DNA from: an uncultured Ruminococcus sp.
GTDB lineage: Bacteria > Bacillota > Clostridia > Oscillospirales > Ruminococcaceae
DNA: 21,179 nucleotides
Direction of reading: 5' to 3'
Assembly (NCBI GenBank): GCA_900752785.1
Contig: CAADWP010000051.1
Location: forward strand, 1 to 21,179
The notes beneath the pieces are model-generated. The model was not told where the DNA came from and did not search any database. It saw only the letters and a list, made by a program, of their open reading frames with translations. Positions 10,001 through 16,383 of this stretch are shown here, one piece after another. The position numbers and the translations under genes were made by a program. How positions within the stretch are numbered: the first letter of the stretch is position 1; every line of letters begins with the position of its first letter.

Positions 10001-10497
10001 CCGTTTTCATCGTAATACTTAAAAAGCACATTGCCTGTTTTCTGCTCCTGAGCGATCACACCGCTTTTTACAAGAGAAGAAATCAAATCATAATCAAGTC
10101 CTCTGGTCTTGCAAAGATACGCAAACACACGCCTGCAATTGTCGGCTTCGGCAAGGGAAAGCTCCCTTGCTGTCTGCTGAATGGGCTTTGGCTGATACGT
10201 GCGAGTAGGTGCAGTATAGGTGCGGTCAATGTATTCTCCGGTCAGAGCTTCTACGGCATCTGCAAATGACATATTCATGTACTCACGCAGAAAGCTGATG
10301 TTATCGCCGCCCTTATTTTCGCTGAATCTGAACCATTGCCCACGCTCGCCCGAAGCATTATCCTTGATATGCAGGCTGTCGTGTTCTTTCCACACATACT
10401 CACGACCGACTTTTTTGAGGTCAAAGCCGTGCATCATAAGAAACTGGGGAAGATTGACATAATTCGCCCTTTCGATCTGCTCATCCGTTATTTTCAT
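6775..10497 (-). CDS. Toprim primase-like polyvalent protein (DUF3991/Toprim plus YodL-like end)
   Basis: A 1240-residue multidomain protein probably involved in priming or protecting transferred DNA. Residues 1-95 resemble the CHC2-type N-terminus of ICE primases but lack the zinc cysteines. A DUF3991/Toprim region follows, with FFFESAIDML supplying the conserved Glu (about 208) and LCSDNDTAGNEFA supplying the Asp pair (about 258). Next come three copies of a beta-rich 50-60-residue module (about 328-375, 401-462, 487-543), acidic helical regions, and a YodL-like segment ending FRGRSLSVSDV (about 1140-1153). After SVSDVI the sequence turns into a basic tail of about 85 residues with no family character, which overlaps the helicase gene in another frame. 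The tail looks like a frameshift or deletion product. The start ATG overlaps the upstream stop as TAATG, with AGGA upstream. Confidence 0.85.
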   Translation of the reverse strand: MKITDEQIERANYVNLPQFLMMHGFDLKKVGREYVWKEHDSLHIKDNASGERGQWFRFSENKGGDNISFLREYMNMSFADAVEALTGEYIDRTYTAPTRTYQPKPIQQTARELSLAEADNCRRVFAYLCKTRGLDYDLISSLVKSGVIAQEQKTGNVLFKYYDENGKIIGAEKVGTSTEHKFKGIATGSAGGHGFEIVRGTGENAFFFESAIDMLSYLQMHDKELTNCRLVSMMGVKSNIVLDTMARHDISPENVFLCSDNDTAGNEFADRLREEYPDMKRIITSDTYKDWNDMLRGIPKITEQKKEADMQLYGNKMWNDATDNRDKSLVTIQAADFARFQEQLDNSGINYYAYARDNYVIMAINDKDVEWFKRIAGTPDLVPTKSNRPYSPPEKNIIGNTEYRYIPQKEYLSTDRDLVLKMAEIMTQRGIQFSGRIYPTGKGTLTVSHNDIYAVREIQKSVTEMRKQFGTAEKGQEIGNQEYRQNRDTHFYMSKLTHEQFSEIKPFLETSVNYHAVTKDGKVAFAVDKENASAFHRALQNAEREVGMLRNMSDLDLPMEKNAALSPVIHRLAVEDMQFNLADFFDKRYDNAQFGEMLSLVNAYLAQSPAERYGEHSKLSEMLEAKSSFDRAIELSDFFSQHDFSDEQRAAITAMFVGDVTRGQIDSIDETFTVEDIQAYDEILHTALQESDVADFLMAHKQAVIDRENASRVPTEEEVLFPKADLAKFLAERTPSSDEWEDMAYPLFERGYLDKHKPSNKAILGYHLSEPAFYDLAHRFHDGDDIRRELSLGLMEHSKTDDIEFVFEDGKMSDRTYYYAENLRHSLHLERTEDGYNCSFGGMERFVSFEEIGQAFIDRIHEEFEDLAFWWVRDDMQEAIPDISDETISNLLSAFDGAAMADWEKGDNKPKINRIKKALYDILGDEQQTEKAFACIAKQKYNVTFETEKPESSIHFGLLGNGITAYDVSRTDPETHDYPTVAHISPEGVISLYDKSLSDRDMELIGEQAKSAHEKFMSDWNKLFPTEQYQKLMNRADIATMVNIGKEKLLMEEKIEKYMPFVFFGEGERPEPQMEEQVKGTYKIYQLPDGEKYHGIRFESKEQLEKDEVQLNHEDYELVYEGEIVDFKSNATLEAIYTQFNTNHPEDFRGRSLSVSDVIITAAIKWRSIRTVSCQLSRSSCKQQCLNTILTRLWKLWTFSAHLKLRLIRQSSISTISAKRNTMTAQTFSIYTMSVLRLPR

Positions 10498-12410
10498 TAA
10501 AATAATTCCTGATCTTTCTTTTTAGGTGTCTGCTGCGGTTTCTGCTGACCTCGACCGCTGATACGTTGAACGTCTTTCTGCATTCTGCTTCGGGAAAAAT
10601 AAGTGCGTCTGCCGTCTTTTCGAGTAGATGTAACTGCCGATTTACCGCCGTTTATCCGGTCTGTAAGTTCAACGTCACGCTTGCTTTTGACGGCTTTTTC
10701 AATCTGCTTAAAAGCCTGAGAATTTTCCTTTGAAACGGTAACAGCCACCGTATCATTCTTGCGGACTACCGCAGAATACGGGATATTCTGTGTCATAAGT
10801 CCCTTTACGATCTCACGGGCGGTATCTTTCGGCTCGACACGGGTATACCGCTGTTCTTTCGGGAGCGACTTGTAATAGTCGGGATTGATTGTCTGATAAT
10901 GTTCGCCTTTAGTGTGAGATTCCTTGACGCTTTTTTTGACAGTCCTTCCTATGGATTCCTGCATCATATCATTCAGTGCAGGAACGTCCTTTTTTGAAAC
11001 GGTAACACTTACTTTATCCTCGCCGCGGCTTGCGGCTGAAAATTCAACTCCTGCCGATGTGAGTGCCGACATAACCTCCACAGCCTGAATTTCCGTCATG
11101 CTCTCATAGTGGCGGTCGTTTCGTGGAAGTTCTTTATAGTAGTCAGCGTTAATTCTGAAACCGCCGTCCTCGGTCAGTTCCGCCTGTCCCTTGTCGAGCA
11201 TCTCCGTCAGCCAGCTCTCAACAAAAACTTCATCGGCTTCATCAAGAAGTGAAAGCTGATGCTTCATTTTCGCAAGATTTTCAGCAGCCATTTCACGCAT
11301 TTCCTCGCTGACAAAGGGATTTTCCGCCAATTCCTCCATAGATCTGATACCCTCGGAAAGCTCCGCCTTTGCCTTGTCAATATCCGATTTAGAGCCGTTG
11401 TTGATAATGCCGTCAATCATATTGGCATCATCTTCAAGCTGTTCCTCGATCTTGTTAAGGGGCTGAATACCGAGCTGTTCAGCAAGCTGTACGGTCTTAC
11501 TCTTATCCAGCGTTTCGACCTGATGTGCTGCCGTGAGCGTTTCTTCCGACAGATCAGGCATGGAAACGCTGCCTTTCTGCACCATTTCGCCGAGCTTATC
11601 GCTTGTCAGTTTCATAGAAGCATCAAGCTGATTGCCCCGCTGCTCTGAATAATGCGTTTCAGGACGGGCGATCTTCATAATTTTGCTTTCAAGATTTTGA
11701 ATACGCTCCGAAAGAGTATTGATCTTGCCTTGCAGTTCGTACTTGTCAACAACATTGGTTTCGGGAGCGTTGTACTGCTCCATAAGCGCAGTCCGCTGAG
11801 AAACAAGAACAGCTTTTTTATCCGCAAGGCAGTCAACAGTTGCACCGTTAAGTCTGCTCAGAGCATCGGAAAAAGCTTTACGCCGTTCTTTGTTGAAGCC
11901 AATGCTGAAACTCCTGATCGTATCGTTAAGAGCAATCACTCGGTCAAACTTATGTGAAATGCGAACACGCTTTGCGGTAAGCTGTTCGATCTTATTTTCA
12001 CAGTTTACGAGCTTTTGAGTGCGGTTTGGTATCTTCTCACTGCGAATTGCCTGGATACGCTGTTCATTCCGCGCTATCATGCTCTGCACAAGGGGAACAT
12101 CGCCAAATGTCGCTTTCAGTATACGATTCGCATCTTCAAGCCTGTCAGCCCGCGCACCGAGCTTTTCGATTTTAGCCGTATGCTTTGCAATTTTATCCTG
12201 CTGAGTAGCGATCTTGCCGTCAATATTGTCAATACGGCTCTGATGATGCTCCGCCTTGGCATTCAGAAAAGGAAAAAGTTTTCCCGATTTCTGAATATTG
12301 GTTTCGTCCTGCTGATGCTCCTGTGCCTGAGCCTGTTTTCTGCGAAGCTCCTCCTCCGCATCAACAACAGGCTCAGGGGTGCGCTTATCTTCGTTGTCCT
12401 GTATGGGCAT
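10497..12410 (-). CDS. Coiled-coil mobile-element protein with two copies of a beta-rich module
   Basis: I do not recognise this 637-residue protein as a named family; similar proteins precede the primase in clostridial ICEs. The N-terminus is charged and Gln-rich. Residues about 60-290 are strongly helical with heptad character, including HTAKIEKLGARADRLED, so an elongated coiled coil is likely. A helical acidic region follows. Two related modules come next, 424-483 starting YYKELPRNDR and 512-575 starting YYKSLPKEQR. Each ends in a DKVSVTVSK or DTVAVTVSK strand and a helix. The C-terminus is basic and Gln-rich (GRGQQKPQQTPKKK), as expected for nucleic-acid contact. There is no signal peptide or membrane segment, so it should be cytoplasmic. 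AGGT lies upstream of ATG 12410 and the stop overlaps the primase start. A scaffolding role at the DNA-processing complex is a guess. Confidence 0.75.
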   Translation of the reverse strand: MPIQDNEDKRTPEPVVDAEEELRRKQAQAQEHQQDETNIQKSGKLFPFLNAKAEHHQSRIDNIDGKIATQQDKIAKHTAKIEKLGARADRLEDANRILKATFGDVPLVQSMIARNEQRIQAIRSEKIPNRTQKLVNCENKIEQLTAKRVRISHKFDRVIALNDTIRSFSIGFNKERRKAFSDALSRLNGATVDCLADKKAVLVSQRTALMEQYNAPETNVVDKYELQGKINTLSERIQNLESKIMKIARPETHYSEQRGNQLDASMKLTSDKLGEMVQKGSVSMPDLSEETLTAAHQVETLDKSKTVQLAEQLGIQPLNKIEEQLEDDANMIDGIINNGSKSDIDKAKAELSEGIRSMEELAENPFVSEEMREMAAENLAKMKHQLSLLDEADEVFVESWLTEMLDKGQAELTEDGGFRINADYYKELPRNDRHYESMTEIQAVEVMSALTSAGVEFSAASRGEDKVSVTVSKKDVPALNDMMQESIGRTVKKSVKESHTKGEHYQTINPDYYKSLPKEQRYTRVEPKDTAREIVKGLMTQNIPYSAVVRKNDTVAVTVSKENSQAFKQIEKAVKSKRDVELTDRINGGKSAVTSTRKDGRRTYFSRSRMQKDVQRISGRGQQKPQQTPKKKDQELF

Positions 12411-12418
12411 AGACTACC

Positions 12419-12502
12419 TCACTTCCTGTGTTTTACGATGATAACGATTGCCGCTGCAATTGCTGTAAGTGCAGTGCTTGTGATGATAACAAACTTCTTC
12501 AT
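12419..12502 (-). CDS. 27-residue single-span membrane peptide
   Basis: A short ORF starts ATG 12502 and ends TGA at 12419-12421. It reads MKKFVIITSTALTAIAAA followed by IVIIVKHRK: a basic N-terminus, one hydrophobic span and a basic tail. A good Shine-Dalgarno (AAAGGAAG) lies about 10 bases upstream. The ATG overlaps the stop of the previous gene as ATGA, and the next gene starts 8 bases after its stop. This tight fit and the clean composition argue for a real small membrane protein. Its function is unknown; it could equally serve as a translational coupler. Confidence 0.65.
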   Translation of the reverse strand: MKKFVIITSTALTAIAAAIVIIVKHRK

Positions 12503-13155
12503 AGTCTTTTCTTCCTTTCCAATTCTTCTGTCTGAGCCGTTCTTTCCTGTTCGGACTGCTTTTTCTTTTGGAGCATTTCTGTAAGTTTCTGTTGTGTTTC
12601 CCTTGAAAATCCGACACGGACAGTATCTCTTGCAAACTGTTCAAGCTTCTGCTTTTGCCGTATTTCAGGCATTTTATCGGTCTGAACAGATTCCTGCATA
12701 GCCTGTAACGCTTCAATGTTCAGCGTTGCGATACGGTCAAGCTCACGCTGAATGGTGTAGATATCGCACAACCAGAAATCAGCGTAGGTCTTGCAGAAAG
12801 CCACCTGAACTTCAGATGGTCTTGCCCTCAGAGTTCCGATTGTTGTATGCAGAATCTCCGCAACCTCCGGCAGTAATTTCAGATAGCTGTCAGGAGCTTG
12901 ATTCACTTTTAACTCACGGAGCAAGACTTCATATTTTCCTGTCTGAGCCTTTCTGATGATCTCATCGACCTGTTCCCGATAGCTGCCGTCATAGATCAGC
13001 ATCATCTCCAAATCACCGTATTTTGCGGAAAACGGGATACCGCTTTTATCAAGGGCGATCACAATATCTTTTGCATATGCCGTTGCAAACCGCATCTTCG
13101 CCTTATTCTCAATACTGTCTATATCCCAACCGCCCGTATACTGAAAATCATTCAT
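12499..13155 (-). CDS. 218-residue helical protein of the ICE operon, function unknown
   Basis: Unrecognised cytoplasmic protein. Residues about 26-70 carry the beta-rich module also found in the two downstream large proteins (SGIPFSAKYGDLEMMLIYD, then a helix). Residues 98-125 (VAEILHTTIGTLRARPSEVQ onward) match the 27-residue repeat of the upstream 166-residue protein. The C-terminal 60 residues are charged, Gln-rich and predicted coiled coil (KKKQSEQERTAQTEELERKK). I chose ATG 13155, which overlaps the upstream stop as ATGAATGA; the in-frame TTG at 13161 is less likely. The stop overlaps the small membrane peptide start. The shared modules suggest it works with its operon neighbours, perhaps in a DNA-binding or regulatory complex. 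Confidence 0.75.
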   Translation of the reverse strand: MNDFQYTGGWDIDSIENKAKMRFATAYAKDIVIALDKSGIPFSAKYGDLEMMLIYDGSYREQVDEIIRKAQTGKYEVLLRELKVNQAPDSYLKLLPEVAEILHTTIGTLRARPSEVQVAFCKTYADFWLCDIYTIQRELDRIATLNIEALQAMQESVQTDKMPEIRQKQKLEQFARDTVRVGFSRETQQKLTEMLQKKKQSEQERTAQTEELERKKRL

Positions 13156-13648
13156 CGGCAATCATTTCCCTGATGTTGTCAATCAATTCCGTGTTGGTGC
13201 TGTCAGGATCATACTCCATAGCGTAAGCGCCGCAGATACGCTCCTGCATACTTTTGGGGAGTTTCCGCAGTTCACGCAAAGAAACGGAGATCAGCTTCGC
13301 TACCTTATCAAGCTCCATGACCGCAAGAGCATTGTTTGTAATCTGATAAATTCGGTCAGTCTGAGAGGTGCCCATCATAAACTTATAGACGATAGTCTGC
13401 TGAGTTTTGTAGTCAAGATTTTTAAGCGTGACAAGGGAAATGCCCGTTGCCTTTGATACCTCGTGAAGCTCCACATAAACAGAGCCTTTCTGCCATAGAT
13501 CGTCAAGGGTATCATAGACAGCCTTTTTGTCCTTTGTGGTTTCCAATACGGCTGTCATGCTGTTTCTGATCTCATCGTCCATAGCGGTAATGCTGTCCTC
13601 GGAGACACCGAGGATTTTTGCAATTTCCGTAAGCTGTTTATTGTTCAT
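13148..13648 (-). CDS. 166-residue helical protein built of three 27-residue repeats
   Basis: Unrecognised. Three copies of a helix-turn-helix-like unit occur at about 9-36, 64-91 and 116-143, with cores GVSEDSITAMDDEIRNSM, GISLVTLKNLDYKTQQTI and SVSLRELRKLPKSMQERI. The pattern is V/I-S-x3-L-x2-L/M followed by a Q/R-rich helix. A DNA-binding or helical-scaffold role is possible, but no named family is evident. The start ATG 13648 has AAAGGAAAA upstream; extending to 13744 would read back through the divergent promoter region. It is the first gene of the leftward set after the immunity-like insertion. It overlaps the next gene by 8 bases at ATGAATGA. Confidence 0.72.
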   Translation of the reverse strand: MNNKQLTEIAKILGVSEDSITAMDDEIRNSMTAVLETTKDKKAVYDTLDDLWQKGSVYVELHEVSKATGISLVTLKNLDYKTQQTIVYKFMMGTSQTDRIYQITNNALAVMELDKVAKLISVSLRELRKLPKSMQERICGAYAMEYDPDSTNTELIDNIREMIADE

Positions 13649-13681
13649 ATAGATTTTCCTTTCTGTGCTAAGCCAATATGC

Positions 13682-13710
13682 TTGACTTTTCGGCGGTGGT
13701 TTGGTATAAT
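13682..13710 (+). promoter_or_regulatory. Strong sigma-70-type promoter of the immunity-like gene
   Basis: TTGACT (13682-13687) and TATAAT (13705-13710) are separated by exactly 17 bases. Transcription should start near 13717, about 50 bases before ATG 13769. The promoter points away from the 166-residue gene, so this is a divergent intergenic region. I see no comparably good leftward promoter here, so the leftward genes may depend on transcription arriving from topB or on a weak promoter. Confidence 0.8.
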
Positions 13711-13768
13711 ATAGGTAAAAATGGGTGGTTTGACTGCCCGACAAATCGGAAATTGTTGGAGGGTGTTT

Positions 13769-14233
13769 ATGAAAGATTTATTTGAATATGGGTACTGTGA
13801 CATTAGCGAATTTGAATATCAATTATGGGAACTTTGTGATGCTGATACATGGGAAAAGATTATACCACCTCCTGAACGCTTTCTCCCATTTTTAATTGTA
13901 AAGCATTATCCATATTCATTATCAGTACTACTAAAAATAAGTGATAATATTCAATCGGAAGTATTTAAAAAAGCAGGATTGCACGGTAATAGTCAAGATT
14001 GGGAACTATTAACAAAAAGACTGATTCAACAATATATACATGACAATAGTTGCTATTCACCAGATATATTCAGATTTGATTCTGATGAAGATTATTTTTG
14101 TGTTTATTCAGAGGCTATAGATGCTGTTGCGCGTTTAACGCTGGTTTATTTAGTTTCAGTGTGTAATGATGCTGAAAAATTGTTGTACTATCTGCAACGT
14201 GATGAAGATGCAATAGATTTTGATTTATACTAA
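13769..14233 (+). CDS. Probable Imm51-type immunity protein, solitary
   Basis: A 154-residue acidic soluble protein. The second half (GNSQDWELLTKRLIQQYI, then FDSDEDYFCVYSEAIDAVAR and a helix ending VCNDAEKL) fits the Imm51 immunity-protein pattern I recall: a W-E-x-L helix, F-D-x-E-x-x-F-x-x-Y/S, then an Ala/Leu-rich helix. Such proteins neutralise toxin domains of polymorphic secreted toxins. No toxin gene is next to it, so it would be an orphan protecting the host from neighbours. The start ATG 13769 has GGAGGG (13758-13763); an earlier ATG at 13721 lies too close to the promoter. It has its own promoter and terminator, runs opposite to its neighbours, and is visibly richer in AT. All of this points to separate acquisition. 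The family call is by pattern only. Confidence 0.55.
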   Translation: MKDLFEYGYCDISEFEYQLWELCDADTWEKIIPPPERFLPFLIVKHYPYSLSVLLKISDNIQSEVFKKAGLHGNSQDWELLTKRLIQQYIHDNSCYSPDIFRFDSDEDYFCVYSEAIDAVARLTLVYLVSVCNDAEKLLYYLQRDEDAIDFDLY

Positions 14234-14283
14234 GGCTGTCATTTACTAAATACAAATTTCAGTTTATGGAGCTATTCCCAAAT

Positions 14284-14307
14284 AGCAAGGGCAACCTTGC
14301 TGTTTTT
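14284..14307 (+). terminator. Rho-independent terminator of the immunity-like gene
   Basis: AGCAAGG (14284-14290) and CCTTGCT (14295-14301) form a 7-bp stem with a GCAA tetraloop, followed by GTTTTTATTT. It lies 50 bases after the stop and ends against the last codon of the convergent topB. A second hairpin, GCTATT-ccca-AATAGC (14271-14286), shares three bases with the first, so the two cannot both form fully. The reverse strand has no comparable U-run. Confidence 0.8.
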
Positions 14308-16315
14308 ATTTACTCCTTTCTGTTTTCCATTGATAATATGTCTTGCCATTGTACGGATTTTCCACGATTTCAGGGCGTACAATGGTCTTTTTTCCATTTG
14401 AGGTATAGAAAGTTGATTTGCTGTTAAGCAGTCCCTTGACCTGTGCATCGTTCAGAGTAATTCCGTATACTTTAGCGATATTCATTCCGCACTTTTCCTT
14501 GCAATAATATCCGAACTTTCCCTTGACCACATCTGCACCGCATTTCGGGCATTTGCCGACAGGTTCGTGAGAGCCATCAGAAAGAGAAACAGAGTTGTCA
14601 GCCGAGCCGTATTTACTGCACATAGAGCTGATAAAACCGCAAATCTCAGACATAAAGCTGTCAGCGGAATAACTGCCGTGTTCGATATTCTGGAGTTTCG
14701 TTTCCCACTCAGCAGTCAGCTTTGCGGACTTCACTTCATCGGGAACGACTTTAATAAGCTCCCTGCCTTTATCTGTTGCACGGAGTTTCTTGCCGTCACG
14801 CTCCACATAGCCATTTTTGACAAGCGATTCAATCGTTGCAGCTCTTGTGGCAGGAGTGCCAAGACCTTTCTTTTCGGTATCCTCGTCATAATTTTCATTG
14901 CCTGCACGTTCCATAGCGGACAGAAGCGTATCCTCTGTGTACGACTTCGGAGGACTTGTAAAGTGTTCACCTTTGCTTGCCTGCACCGTGAAAGTCTGTC
15001 CCTCAGATACCGCAGGCAGAGATTTTTCCGCATTCTTATCGGATTTGATAAAGCGTTTCCAGCCCATATCGAGGACGGTTCTGCCAATTGCCGTAAATTT
15101 TGTTTCATTGCATATTGCCGTAATTTTTACTGTCCCATATTTGTGAACAGGAGCAGTCGCACAAATCAGCTTTACGGCAATCAGCGAGAGGATATTTTTC
15201 TCGCCGTTTGGCAGAGAATCAAGATCAGCCGATGCAATATTGATTGTGGGGATAATGGCATGGTGTCCCGATACTTTGCTGTTGTTGATAACCTTGCTTA
15301 TATCGGGAGTATGCGAGATACCAAAGCCGAAAATTGTATTGCAGAGGTTGACCACATCAAAAGCTGTCTGTGTCATATCATCGCTGAGATACTGGCTGTC
15401 TGTTCTGGGATATGTAACGAGTTTTCCCTCATAGAGCGACTGTGTATAGTCAAGCGTTTGCTGTGCCGTATAGCCAAAAGCCTTGTTTGCTTCTCTTTGG
15501 AGCGTAGTCAGATCATAGAGCTTTGGCGATTTTTCGGTCTTTACCTCACGCTTTACCGAGGAGATCGTAACCGTTTCACCGTTACAGGCAGAAACGAGAG
15601 TATCAGCGGTTTTTTCATCATCAATCCTTGCAGAAGAAAGAATGAAATTTCCGCAATTCAGGTCAGAAGTATAGTATTTCTGCTTAATAAAGCCGTTTAC
15701 CTCCGCATCACGCTGAACGATCATTGCAAGGGTAGGCGTCTGCACTCTGCCGATATTGAGCTTACCGCCATATCGAACAGAAAACAGTCTTGAACCATTC
15801 ATGCCGACGAGCCAGTCCGCCCTTGCTCTTGCGTAGCCTGCCGAAAAAAGATTATCGTATGCGCCCATAGGCTTCATATTTTTGAGAGCCTGCCTGATAG
15901 CCTTTTCTTCAAGAGAAGAAACCCATAAACGCTTGACAGGCTTGCGGCACTGAGCCATATGATAAACATAGCGGAAAATACTTTCTCCCTCTCTATCAGC
16001 ATCGGTAGCACAGATAATCTCCGTCACATCGCTCCTGTTCATAAGGTTTTTCAGGATATTGTACTGAGATTTCGTACTTTCCGTAACGGTAAACTGCCAC
16101 TGATCGGGAATCATCGGGAGCTGTGAAAAGCTCCATTTCTGCTCCCAGCCGCTGCCGTAGTCGTTGGGATATTTCAGTCCTACCAGATGCCCGACACACC
16201 ATGATACGATGTAGTCGTTGCTCTCGATATATCCTTTTTGCGATTTATCTGCACCGACTACGGTACTGATTGCTCTCCCGACACTCGGTTTTTCGCCTAT
16301 GATCAAAATTGACAT
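14306..16315 (-). CDS. topB: DNA topoisomerase III (type IA)
   Basis: A 669-residue type IA topoisomerase that would relax or decatenate DNA during transfer and replication of the element. The Toprim domain has Glu8 in GEKPSVG and D105-A-D-R-E-G-E111. The catalytic tyrosine is Tyr302 in TYPRTDSQYLSDDM. GRVQTPTL (about 189-196) and GLGTPATRA are standard topB motifs. A C-terminal zinc ribbon carries CPKCG and CKEKCG. Length and motifs are normal, so it should be active. ATG 16315 has AAGGAG upstream; the frame stays open to 16414 but that extension has no such signal. TopB homologues are standard parts of Tn1549-like ICEs. The gene is flanked by two plus-strand insertions, the nuclease unit upstream and the immunity-like gene downstream, so its transcription may have been affected. 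Confidence 0.95.
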   Translation of the reverse strand: MSILIIGEKPSVGRAISTVVGADKSQKGYIESNDYIVSWCVGHLVGLKYPNDYGSGWEQKWSFSQLPMIPDQWQFTVTESTKSQYNILKNLMNRSDVTEIICATDADREGESIFRYVYHMAQCRKPVKRLWVSSLEEKAIRQALKNMKPMGAYDNLFSAGYARARADWLVGMNGSRLFSVRYGGKLNIGRVQTPTLAMIVQRDAEVNGFIKQKYYTSDLNCGNFILSSARIDDEKTADTLVSACNGETVTISSVKREVKTEKSPKLYDLTTLQREANKAFGYTAQQTLDYTQSLYEGKLVTYPRTDSQYLSDDMTQTAFDVVNLCNTIFGFGISHTPDISKVINNSKVSGHHAIIPTINIASADLDSLPNGEKNILSLIAVKLICATAPVHKYGTVKITAICNETKFTAIGRTVLDMGWKRFIKSDKNAEKSLPAVSEGQTFTVQASKGEHFTSPPKSYTEDTLLSAMERAGNENYDEDTEKKGLGTPATRAATIESLVKNGYVERDGKKLRATDKGRELIKVVPDEVKSAKLTAEWETKLQNIEHGSYSADSFMSEICGFISSMCSKYGSADNSVSLSDGSHEPVGKCPKCGADVVKGKFGYYCKEKCGMNIAKVYGITLNDAQVKGLLNSKSTFYTSNGKKTIVRPEIVENPYNGKTYYQWKTERSK

Positions 16316-16334
16316 AAAAAAGCTCCTTTCGTAC

Positions 16335-16363
16335 TTGATTTTTTTCTTAGTGCGTGTTATAAT
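16335..16363 (+). promoter_or_regulatory. Promoter of the Rpn-like nuclease unit
   Basis: TTGATT (16335-16340) and TATAAT (16358-16363) are spaced by 17 bases. Transcription would begin near 16370, giving a very short leader if the TTG at 16384 is the start. The promoter lies in the 68-base divergent region facing topB, whose own leftward promoter, if any, is weak (a TATTAT without a good -35). Confidence 0.75.
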
Positions 16364-16383
16364 AGAATTGAACAGGAATCCTA

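Noticed and set aside
14567..15793. A 408-codon open frame on the plus strand
   Set aside because: It lies wholly antisense to topB, has no recognisable domain or start signal, and topB has intact catalytic motifs.
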